Of a stretch of DNA of 6,827 nt, positions 1 to 5,656 are shown piece by piece (position 1 is the first letter of the stretch; each line of letters starts with the position of its first letter). Under the pieces are notes generated by a model. It ran no database searches. It was not told the origin of the DNA and worked only from the letters and a program-made list of their open reading frames with translations. Source of the stretch: Acidimicrobiia bacterium (GTDB lineage: Bacteria; Actinomycetota; Acidimicrobiia; Spongiisociales; SHLN01); the NCBI GenBank assembly GCA_030624805.1, contig JAUXJL010000111.1, positions 1 to 6,827 of the forward strand, in the 5' to 3' direction. The position numbers were made by a program, and so were the translations under genes.

Positions 1-81
1 GACAGAGCCAACCGTCCCGGCCGCGGCGATTATGGGCGACCGGAGCGCCAGATTCCCGAGAGCGACCCTTCCGTCAAACAT
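1..81 (-). CDS. pyrD: Dihydroorotate dehydrogenase, N-terminal fragment (27 codons, truncated by window edge)
   Basis: Only the first 27 residues are present. They read as the start of a class 1 dihydroorotate dehydrogenase, the FMN enzyme that oxidises dihydroorotate to orotate, the step after dihydroorotase. Seen: a short strand followed by L-A-L-R-S-P-I-I-A-A-A-G-T-V-G-S-V, which matches the family pattern L-x-L-x-N/S-P-(hydrophobic)2-A-(A/S)-G-T-x-G at the first barrel strand and FMN site. The ATG at 81 lies inside the end of pyrC (ATGTTTGA, 8-base overlap). It is preceded by AGGGG with a 6-base spacer, so the two genes are probably translationally coupled. Being the gene after dihydroorotase strongly supports the call. 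The fragment is too short to tell class 1A from 1B or to show whether a pyrK partner follows. Confidence 0.8.
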   Translation of the reverse strand, partial: MFDGRVALGNLALRSPIIAAAGTVGSV

Positions 82-1348
82 CGGGGGCCCCTGACTCGAA
101 AGCGACTGCGCCTCTGAACAACGTGACCCGGACCCGCCCACGCAGACGCCGGCCGGTGAACGGTGAATTGCGAGAGCGAGACCGGAACTGCTGCGGAATC
201 CAGTCCGCTCCCGGATCGAACACGACCAGGTTGGCGGCCATACCTACACCCACCGGATTGCCATGCTCGGTGAAGCCGCCCAACCGGGCCGGAGCGACCG
301 ACAGGCGATCGAAGAACTCGCTACCCGGGAGCTCGACCGCCGTGTTGACGGCAGCTGCCGCGGTCTCGAGCCCGATCACACCAAACGCCGCCCGCTCGAG
401 CCCAACTTCTTCGGTCTCTTCTCGGCTGTGGGGGGCGTGGTCGGTCGCGACGGCGTCGATGATTCCGGAGCTGAGCGCCGCCTGCACCGCCTGCACGTCG
501 AAGGCAGTACGGAGCGGCGGTTTCATCTTGAACCGGGGGTCACGGCCCTTGAGCTCGGTGTGGTCGAACATGAGATGGTGCGGAGTCGCTTCAGCCGTCA
601 CCGGGAGACCTTCCGATTTGGCTTGGGCGACCAGCTCAACAGCTTCGGTCGTGCTCACATGCTGAACGTGGAGTGGAGTCCCGATCTCCCGGACCAATGC
701 GAGGTCGCGAGCGATGATGATGGCTTCGGCCGACGCCGGCATACCCGGAACGCCCAGGAGCTCGGATACCTCGCCGGCATGCATGACCGCACCGGCCGTC
801 AAGGAAGCGTCTTCGGCATGCTCGGAAATACGGGCGTCGTGTCGTCCGAGTCGTTCGAGAGCGGCTCGGAGCAACCCGGATGTGGAGACGCTATCGCCGT
901 CATCGGTGAACCACCGCACGCCCTGTTCCAACATTCCATCGAGATCGGCAAGCCGTTGACCGGCTCGCCCGGCGGTGACTGCGCCCGCCACCGCGATGTC
1001 AATGTTCGGGACCTCTCTCCCCCGTCGCAAGGCCCAAGCAGCCCTATCAGCGGTGTCGATCGCCGGGTTTGTGTTTGGCATGGCGAGTAGTGCCGTATAT
1101 CCGCCTGCGGAGGCGGCGGCTCCGCCGGAGGTCATGTCTTCTTTGTGCTCCTGGCCCGGCTCACGCAGGTGGGTGTGCAGGTCGACGAATCCGGGCCCGA
1201 CCCAGCATCCGGTGCAATCAACGTCGACCCTCCCGTCGAGCGATGTGCCGAGCTCGACTACCCGCCCGTCACGCACTCGGACGTCCAATCGGTCCATGCC
1301 GTCAACAGTTAGGACCTCGCCCCCTGCGAGGAGAAGCGAATCAGTCAA
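74..1348 (-). CDS. pyrC: Dihydroorotase, class I, with TTG start
   Basis: Cytosolic zinc amidohydrolase that cyclises N-carbamoyl-aspartate to dihydroorotate, the third step of de novo pyrimidine synthesis. From the TTG at 1348 the protein has 424 residues, a normal length. Visible family motifs are the metal-binding D-L-H-T-H-L-R (56-62, H58 and H60), P-N-T (91-93), F-T-D-D-G (147-151), S-E-H-A-E-D (175-180, H177), H-V-Q-H (227-230), A-E-A-T-P-H-H (252-258), M-K-P-P-L-R (275-280) and A-T-D-H-A-P-H (301-307, catalytic D303). The C-terminus has the S-R-N-S-P-F-x-G signature (392-399) common in this class. Family similarity starts at L-T-D-S-L-L-L-A-G-G. The TTG there has AGGA 6 bases upstream, so it is preferred over an in-frame ATG at 1411 that would add 21 low-similarity residues. 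All active-site residues look intact, so a functional enzyme is expected. Confidence 0.95.
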   Translation of the reverse strand: MTDSLLLAGGEVLTVDGMDRLDVRVRDGRVVELGTSLDGRVDVDCTGCWVGPGFVDLHTHLREPGQEHKEDMTSGGAAASAGGYTALLAMPNTNPAIDTADRAAWALRRGREVPNIDIAVAGAVTAGRAGQRLADLDGMLEQGVRWFTDDGDSVSTSGLLRAALERLGRHDARISEHAEDASLTAGAVMHAGEVSELLGVPGMPASAEAIIIARDLALVREIGTPLHVQHVSTTEAVELVAQAKSEGLPVTAEATPHHLMFDHTELKGRDPRFKMKPPLRTAFDVQAVQAALSSGIIDAVATDHAPHSREETEEVGLERAAFGVIGLETAAAAVNTAVELPGSEFFDRLSVAPARLGGFTEHGNPVGVGMAANLVVFDPGADWIPQQFRSRSRNSPFTGRRLRGRVRVTLFRGAVAFESGAPDV

Positions 1349-1352
1349 ATGG

Positions 1353-1358
1353 CTTCCT
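1353..1358 (-). promoter_or_regulatory. Shine-Dalgarno deciding the pyrC start
   Basis: AGGAAG on the minus strand. Its AGGA core ends 6 bases before the TTG at 1348. The alternative ATG at 1411 has AAGGAG directly abutting it with no spacer, which is too close for normal initiation. This is the main sequence reason for choosing the TTG. Confidence 0.65.
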
Positions 1359-1411
1359 GGTGAGCGGCTACGAGGCGCCGTTGACCGAGGATCGTTACCG
1401 TTTCCACCCAT

Positions 1412-1430
1412 CTCCTTGCCGGCACAGGAG
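1412..1430 (-). other. Small hairpin in the nusB-pyrC gap
   Basis: This lies in the widest gap of the window (1349-1435, 87 bases). On the minus strand CTCCT and AGGAG can pair around G-TG-CCGG-CA. That gives a 7-bp stem with one bulged G and a CCGG loop, starting 5 bases after the nusB stop. The 3' arm contains the AAGGAG that abuts the unused ATG at 1411. No U-run follows, so it is not an intrinsic terminator. It could be a weak RNA structure or chance. I see no other structure in the gap and no recognisable PyrR-binding loop. Confidence 0.2.
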
Positions 1431-1435
1431 GCAGT

Positions 1436-1828
1436 TTACCCGCCGGCGTTGATGGTTCTGACCGGCTCGTCGGGCCGTTCCTGCTTGGCTAGAGCTGCCA
1501 GCACACCGTTCACGAATCGTCCGCTCTCCTCAGTCGAATAGCGCTTGGCCATTTCAACGGCTTCGTCGATGATGGTGCCGACTGACGTACCAGGCTCATG
1601 GCGCAGCTCATACACAGCAATGCGGAGGATGGCCCGATCGACCGGAGGCATCCGCTCGACACGCCAATTGGTGGACACCTGTGTTAGGACACCGTCGATG
1701 GCCTCCCGGTCCGAGCGAACTCCTGCCACGATTCGTCCGGCCCGGCCACCACCGGGAGCAACTTCCTCTGAACGCTGGTCTGTTTCGTAGAGAATGCGGA
1801 GAGCCTGCTCACGGGGTGAGCGTTTCAC
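1436..1828 (-). CDS. nusB: Transcription antitermination factor NusB
   Basis: Small all-helical RNA-binding protein that pairs with NusE (ribosomal protein S10) on boxA RNA to support antitermination, chiefly on rRNA operons. It has 130 residues, the usual length. Visible family features are the N-terminal R-E-Q-A-L-R-I-L-Y-E-T-D helix (6-17), W-R-V-E-R-M-P-P-V-D-R-A-I-L-R-I-A-V-Y-E-L (55-75), the I-I-D-E-A-V-E-M-A-K (86-95) helix and the hallmark F-V-N-G-V-L (105-110). The start is GTG at 1828, and its GTGA overlaps the efp stop by 4 bases. No clear Shine-Dalgarno precedes it, so translation probably depends on ribosomes terminating on efp. The pairing efp-nusB is common in many bacteria. 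Nothing appears truncated. Confidence 0.95.
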   Translation of the reverse strand: MKRSPREQALRILYETDQRSEEVAPGGGRAGRIVAGVRSDREAIDGVLTQVSTNWRVERMPPVDRAILRIAVYELRHEPGTSVGTIIDEAVEMAKRYSTEESGRFVNGVLAALAKQERPDEPVRTINAGG

Positions 1829-2385
1829 GTGACCCGAGTCAGGTACTCGCCGGTCCGAGTGTCCACCTTGACCATGTCTCCCTGCTCAACGAAGAGCGGA
1901 GCTTGGATTACGAGTCCCGTTTCGAGCGTGACCGGTTTGGTCGCTGCCGACACCCTGTCTCCCCTCACCCCCGGCTCAGCAGCCGACACGGTGAGCTCGA
2001 CCGAGGGAGGCAGATCGACTGAAATCGGACGGCCATTGTATATGGAGAGGAGAGCCGTCATACCTTCACTGAGGTAGTCCGAGGCTGCGCCGACGTCATC
2101 GGCGGCGATCGCAAGCTGACCATACGTTTCGTTGTCCATGAAATGGAATCCCAGATCGTCCCGAAACAGGAACTGATGCCCGCGGCGGTCGATGATTGCC
2201 CGTTCAACGTTTTCATCGGGGCGAAAGGTGCGTTCGACCACTCCTCCCCCGTCGAGATTCTTGAGCTTCATCTTTACGAAGGCCTTGCCTTTTCCGGGTT
2301 TGGTGTGATTGTGCGAGACGATCTGGAACAACCCGTCATCGAGCGAGATGGCTTGGCCGGTTTTGACGTCGTTCGCTGATGTCAT
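1825..2385 (-). CDS. efp: Translation elongation factor P
   Basis: tRNA-shaped factor that binds between the P and E sites and relieves ribosomes stalled on consecutive prolines. At 186 residues it has the normal three-domain length: KOW-like domain I (about 1-64), then OB domains II (about 65-126) and III (about 127-186). The domain I loop reads K-P-G-K-G-K-A-F (29-36), with Lys32 at the tip position that is modified in some bacteria. The C-terminal signature T-K-P-V-T-L-E-T-G-(x)9-F-V-E-Q-G-D-(x)4-D-T-R-T-G-E-Y-L-T-R is present (149-184). The ATG at 2385 starts the conserved region after a short leader. There is no Shine-Dalgarno in the 21-base gap after aroB, and a possible leaderless promoter sits there. 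No EF-P modification gene (epmA, epmB, earP or ymfI) is in the window. Confidence 0.97.
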   Translation of the reverse strand: MTSANDVKTGQAISLDDGLFQIVSHNHTKPGKGKAFVKMKLKNLDGGGVVERTFRPDENVERAIIDRRGHQFLFRDDLGFHFMDNETYGQLAIAADDVGAASDYLSEGMTALLSIYNGRPISVDLPPSVELTVSAAEPGVRGDRVSAATKPVTLETGLVIQAPLFVEQGDMVKVDTRTGEYLTRVT

Positions 2386-2392
2386 GAGTGTG

Positions 2393-2398
2393 AGTGTA
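2393..2398 (-). promoter_or_regulatory. Candidate -10 element of a leaderless efp promoter
   Basis: TACACT on the minus strand matches TANNNT and lies 7 bases before the efp ATG, so transcription would start at or within a base of the ATG. The 21-base aroB-efp gap contains no good Shine-Dalgarno, which fits leaderless translation. I see no convincing -35 hexamer, though these are often weak in Actinomycetota. A six-base match alone is weak evidence; it gains weight from the same layout at aroC. Confidence 0.35.
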
Positions 2399-2406
2399 CG
2401 GTTCCG

Positions 2407-3432
2407 CTAGCTGGGCGGAGCGACCGCGGCTAGGGCCTCATCGATCAGGGCGGGGTCGGCCGTCTCGAGCACCGGCTGTCCGATTGCCTCGAGGAGCACC
2501 ATTCGAACGCCACTTGCATCACGCTTCTTGTCGAGCCAAACGAGCTCGAGAACCTGTGCCGCATCGAGATCTCCGTCGAGACGAACCGGAAGGCCAAGCC
2601 CTTCTATGATCGTCCGCACCCGGTCCTCCTCGGTGAACGAGGCCCGGAGGGTGGACGCCCGGCCGGCCGCCACCATTCCGACTGCTACAGCTTCGCCGTG
2701 GCTGAGCCCGGCCACGACCTCAACGGCGTGTCCGATGGTGTGGCCGTAGTTGAGGAATGCTCGCCGTCCTGACTCGCGGAAGTCGTCCTCGACTATGGCC
2801 GTCTTGACTGAGACTGCCCGCCCGACCACCTCCTCCAGGTCGGAAGACAGCCCATCGCGTTCGAGAAGGTCGACGAGCTCGACGTCGCCGATGAGACCGG
2901 CCTTGAGCGCTTCGGACATTCCCTGCCGGCGAATAGTGGCCGGGAGGGCCTCGAGGATGTCAATGTCTATCAGCACCCGGGTCGGGTGGGAGAACACACC
3001 AACCAGGTTCTTGCCTCCGACGTTGACCGCAGTTTTGCCACCGATGGCCGCATCGACTGCCCCCAACAATGTGGTCGGGCAATAAACGGCCTCTATGCCC
3101 CTCAGATAGGTGGCAGCCACGAAGCCACTCAGGTCGGTGAGGGCCCCCCCGCCAACAGCCAACACTGTGTCATGGCGTGTCAGGCCGAGGCGATTGAGCT
3201 CTCGAAAGGTAGTTTCGGCGATGGTCATCGTCTTGGCTGCTTCACCATCCGGGACAGTGATCAGGCCCGTTATGAGGCCGCCCTCCGTCAGCCGGTCTGC
3301 CAGGCGGGTGGCCGTCTCCAGAGCACCAGGCTGGGTGAGCACCGCCACCCGGCGCCGACCGGCCCGGGCCGGCAGGACCTCACCTTCGAGACACCCTCGG
3401 CCAATGAGGACCTCGGGACCGGTCACATCCAT
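2407..3432 (-). CDS. aroB: 3-dehydroquinate synthase
   Basis: NAD- and metal-dependent cytosolic enzyme that converts DAHP to 3-dehydroquinate, the second step of the shikimate pathway. It has 341 residues, close to the family norm of about 350. Seen in order: D-G-E-A-A-K-T (62-68), the NAD-binding G-G-G-A-L-T-D-L-S-G-F (94-104), A-T-Y-L-R-G (107-112), P-T-T-L-L-G-A-V-D-A-A-I-G-G-K-T-A-V-N (119-137), G-K-N-L (140-143), R-R-Q-G-M-S-E-A-L-K (168-177), N-Y-G-H-T-I-G-H (228-235) and L-S-H-G-E-A (243-248). The expected metal ligands are E174, H231 and H245, all present. The ATG at 3432 overlaps the aroK end by 10 bases and has GGGGAG 8 bases upstream. A GTG two codons later would give a 4-base overlap but a spacer of 14, so the ATG is preferred. 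No aroQ/aroD dehydratase follows, although one often does in Actinomycetota. Confidence 0.96.
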   Translation of the reverse strand: MDVTGPEVLIGRGCLEGEVLPARAGRRRVAVLTQPGALETATRLADRLTEGGLITGLITVPDGEAAKTMTIAETTFRELNRLGLTRHDTVLAVGGGALTDLSGFVAATYLRGIEAVYCPTTLLGAVDAAIGGKTAVNVGGKNLVGVFSHPTRVLIDIDILEALPATIRRQGMSEALKAGLIGDVELVDLLERDGLSSDLEEVVGRAVSVKTAIVEDDFRESGRRAFLNYGHTIGHAVEVVAGLSHGEAVAVGMVAAGRASTLRASFTEEDRVRTIIEGLGLPVRLDGDLDAAQVLELVWLDKKRDASGVRMVLLEAIGQPVLETADPALIDEALAAVAPPS

Positions 3433-3917
3433 GAGCGGATCTCCCCTGCCACTTCCGCCGGTGTCCGGCCCTCGGTGCTCAGGGAGAGGTGGGCGATATT
3501 TTCATAGAGTGCTGAGCGTTCCTCGAGGAGCTCAGCTAGGCGAGCCTCACCCCCCGACCCGAGAAGCGGACGCTCGGTCGATCCGACCACGCGGCCGGCC
3601 AACACCGCCGGCGAAGCCGTCAACCAGACCACTTTCCCCGAACGGTTCATGGCCTTCCGATTCGCAGCGCGGAGGACGGCGCCTCCTCCGGTGGAGATGA
3701 CCGCGCCGTCACCGCTCGCCAACTCCTCGATGATGGTGGACTCGATCGCCCGGAATGTGTCTTCGCCGCTCGCGTCCCACAACTCAGGGATCGACTTTCC
3801 GAGCCGTTCTTGCACAATGAGGTCGACATCGTGGAACGGTAGCCTTGCCTGGGCGGCGACCAGGCGACCGACCGTGGTCTTCCCAGAGCCCATCATCCCG
3901 ATCAACCAAAGACTCAT
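3423..3917 (-). CDS. aroK: Shikimate kinase
   Basis: Phosphorylates the 3-hydroxyl of shikimate with ATP, a cytosolic step two before chorismate. It has 164 residues, typical for this small P-loop kinase. Seen: Walker A G-M-M-G-S-G-K-T (7-14); F-H-D-V-D (28-32) with the Mg/shikimate aspartates D30 and D32; G-E-D-T-F-R-A-I-E (51-59) with shikimate-binding R56; S-T-G-G-G (75-79); the lid segment E-R-P-L-L (115-119) with R116; and E-R-S-A-L-Y (133-138) with R134. The ATG at 3917 is 7 bases after the aroC stop. I see no good Shine-Dalgarno, so coupling to aroC is likely. The next gene, aroB, begins inside its 3' end. All key residues are present. It is separate from aroB here, not fused as in some lineages. 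Confidence 0.95.
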   Translation of the reverse strand: MSLWLIGMMGSGKTTVGRLVAAQARLPFHDVDLIVQERLGKSIPELWDASGEDTFRAIESTIIEELASGDGAVISTGGGAVLRAANRKAMNRSGKVVWLTASPAVLAGRVVGSTERPLLGSGGEARLAELLEERSALYENIAHLSLSTEGRTPAEVAGEIRSWM

Positions 3918-3924
3918 CTGATGC

Positions 3925-5073
3925 TCAGAAGCGTGTCAAGCGCTTGCGATAGAGATCCACGGCCCCGACCAGATCTTCGATGGTGTCACCACCGAACTTT
4001 CGCTGGACCTCCTGCGCCAACACGATCGCCACCATGTGTTCGGCTACCACTCCGGCGGCCGGGACGGCGCACACGTCCGAACGCTCACGGATCGCCTTTT
4101 CCGGCTCCTTGGAGTCAACGTCCACAGTCCGGAGCGCCCGCATGAGGTTGGAGAGCGGCTTCATCGCGGCACGGACCCGGATGACCCCGCCCACACTCAT
4201 CCCTCCTTCGATGCCCCCTGCCCGGTTGGTGTCCCTGACGAAATCACCGTCGTAGCGGATCTCGTCGTGGGCCGCCGATCCGGGGCGGGCCGCCGACGCG
4301 AAGCCGTCGCCGACCTCCACTGCCTTGATCGCCTGAATGGACATCAGCGCTCCGGCCAGGCGGCCGTCGAGCTTCCGGTCATAGTGGACATGGCTGCCGA
4401 GCCCGGGCATTACCCCGTGAGCCACTACCTCCACGACTCCACCGAGCGTGTCTCGGTTGGCTTTGGCGGCTTCGATCGCAGCGACCATAGACTCGCCGGC
4501 CGCTGGATCAAACGCTCGAACTGGTGACTGATCGATCGTCGCCAAGTCGGCCAGCGTCGGTGGCGGGGCGTCGGGGGTGCGGGCAGTTCCAATGGCAACA
4601 ACATGACTCAGCACCGTGATGTCGACGGCGGACAGCAGGCCCTTGGCGAGGGAACCGGCCACCGTTCGGGCGGCCGTCTCCCGAGCAGAAGCCCTCTCCA
4701 GGATGTCGCGGGCATCATGAGTGTCGTACTTTTGCATGCCGGCCAGATCGGCGTGGCCCGGCCGCGGAGCAGTCGATGGCCGTTCCGATGCCCCCGCAGC
4801 AGGAGACATTTCGGCGCTCCACTTATCCCACTCGGTATTACGAATGACCACCGAGACGGGGCTGCCGAGGGTCTTGCCAAATCTGACACCCCCGAGAATT
4901 TCCAACTCGTCACGTTCCAGTTTCATGCGCGGCCCACGCCCAAACCCGAGGCGACGCCTGGCCAGCTCTTCTCCCAGGCTCTCAACATCGACCGTCAGGC
5001 CGGCCGGGAGTCCCTCTACGATGGTGGTGAGGCCGGGGCCGTGCGACTCTCCGGCGGTCAGGAACCGCAACAT
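3925..5073 (-). CDS. aroC: Chorismate synthase
   Basis: FMN-dependent enzyme that eliminates phosphate from EPSP to give chorismate, the branch point to aromatic amino acids and related compounds. It has 382 residues from the ATG at 5073, within the usual range. Seen: G-E-S-H-G-P-G-L (8-15, H11), R-R-R-L-G-F-G-R-G-P-R-M (39-50), R-P-G-H-A-D-L-A-G-M-Q-K-Y (104-116, H107), E-R-A-S-A-R-E-T-A-A-R-T (126-137), P-G-L-G-S-H-V-H-Y-D-R-K-L-D (223-236) and T-N-R-A-G-G-I-E-G-G-M-S (282-293). The reading frame stays open upstream to 5280, but that part overlaps the preceding gene and has no family resemblance. The family N-terminus M-L-R-F-L-T-A-G-E-S-H-G begins at 5073. Another in-frame ATG at 5094 would add seven residues. 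Neither has a Shine-Dalgarno. A leaderless start at 5073 is plausible. A P-P-P run (170-172) may make translation EF-P dependent. Confidence 0.96.
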   Translation of the reverse strand: MLRFLTAGESHGPGLTTIVEGLPAGLTVDVESLGEELARRRLGFGRGPRMKLERDELEILGGVRFGKTLGSPVSVVIRNTEWDKWSAEMSPAAGASERPSTAPRPGHADLAGMQKYDTHDARDILERASARETAARTVAGSLAKGLLSAVDITVLSHVVAIGTARTPDAPPPTLADLATIDQSPVRAFDPAAGESMVAAIEAAKANRDTLGGVVEVVAHGVMPGLGSHVHYDRKLDGRLAGALMSIQAIKAVEVGDGFASAARPGSAAHDEIRYDGDFVRDTNRAGGIEGGMSVGGVIRVRAAMKPLSNLMRALRTVDVDSKEPEKAIRERSDVCAVPAAGVVAEHMVAIVLAQEVQRKFGGDTIEDLVGAVDLYRKRLTRF

Positions 5074-5080
5074 GGCGAAG

Positions 5081-5086
5081 ATGGTA
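5081..5086 (-). promoter_or_regulatory. Candidate -10 element of a leaderless aroC promoter
   Basis: TACCAT on the minus strand fits TANNNT and ends 7 bases before the aroC ATG at 5073. It lies in the 37-base gap after the pilus genes, where a new functional block begins. No Shine-Dalgarno precedes this ATG; the nearest purine run, GAGGAG, is more than 40 bases upstream inside the previous gene. No clear -35 is visible. The arrangement is identical in spacing to that before efp. Confidence 0.35.
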
Positions 5087-5110
5087 GGCGCCATGGAAGC
5101 CGTCGGGTAG

Positions 5111-5656
5111 CTACTTGAGGATCTCCTCGCCCATCGCCAGAGCGAATGGACTGTCCCCGAACAAGAACGTCCCACCTGTGTCGGTGAGCGTGACCACCTG
5201 ATAGCTGCCGGCAAACGTTTCGCCAACCCCAACCGTGTAGTCGGTTCCAGCAACTCGCATGACGGCTTGACGGCTGCCATCTCCCAGTATCGTTATGGAA
5301 ATCAGAGATACCGTAGTACCGGTGGGGTCGAACCCGTCACCGTTCCCACCGTCTCCGGTCCCATCACCTTCTTCAGTGATGAGAGGACGGAAGGGGTCAC
5401 GAGGTTGTGAGACCTGAAAGTCATCAATCAGGATCATGCCGGGCAGCAGCTCGACGGGCCGTTCGGAGACGGTGTCCGGGTCCGCCGACACGTCGAGGCC
5501 CGGTCGGGCTGTCGAGGAGGAGCCGATGATGCTCGGGGCCACCAACAGCCAGAGAGCCGCCACAATGAGGCCACCCACGAGAATGAGGGCCGAGCTGTCG
5601 GCCAGGTATTCGCGGATCCGCAGCAGACGGCTGTCACGATACTCAAACCGCATCAT
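5111..5656 (-). CDS. PilP-like single-pass membrane protein of the type IV pilus cluster
   Basis: Protein of 181 residues: a short basic cytoplasmic N-terminus (1-20), one membrane helix (about 22-45), a linker with R-D-P-F-R-P (86-91), an acidic Gly-rich stretch E-E-G-D-G-T-G-D-G-G-N-G-D-G (95-108), and a compact beta-rich C-terminal domain (about 115-179, with I-T-I-L-G-D-G-S-R-Q-A-V-M-R and Y-T-V-G-V-G-E-T). The R-D-P-F motif followed by a small beta domain that senses its own assembly, plus its position after pilN and pilO, resemble PilP/GspC proteins of the pilus or secretion alignment complex. Unlike typical PilP it has no lipobox and no cysteine, and is anchored by a helix as in GspC. 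The ATG at 5656 overlaps the pilO stop (ATGA) and has GGAGG 9 bases upstream. The call rests on position and motif; a lineage-specific pilus protein of unknown role is the alternative. Confidence 0.6.
   Translation of the reverse strand: MMRFEYRDSRLLRIREYLADSSALILVGGLIVAALWLLVAPSIIGSSSTARPGLDVSADPDTVSERPVELLPGMILIDDFQVSQPRDPFRPLITEEGDGTGDGGNGDGFDPTGTTVSLISITILGDGSRQAVMRVAGTDYTVGVGETFAGSYQVVTLTDTGGTFLFGDSPFALAMGEEILK

Noticed and set aside
263..1090. Long open frame on the plus strand (about 275 codons) opposite pyrC
   Set aside because: It lies wholly antisense to a gene with every dihydroorotase motif, its translation resembles no family, and long antisense frames are expected in GC-rich DNA. 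The same reasoning applies to the plus-strand frames at 3110-3700, 4036-4527, 4603-5118 and 6064-6549.
1412..1430. Rho-independent terminator after nusB
   Set aside because: The hairpin is short and bulged and is not followed by a U-run, so it does not fit an intrinsic terminator.
1433..1438. TAAACT at the nusB stop as a promoter for pyrC
   Set aside because: It matches TANNNT, but no start codon lies at the leaderless distance and no -35 is apparent. The real pyrC start is about 85 bases away with its own Shine-Dalgarno.
5074..5280. N-terminal extension of aroC by 69 residues
   Set aside because: It overlaps the end of the preceding pilus gene in another frame, has no chorismate-synthase similarity, and would make the protein about 450 residues long. 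The conserved N-terminus begins at 5073.
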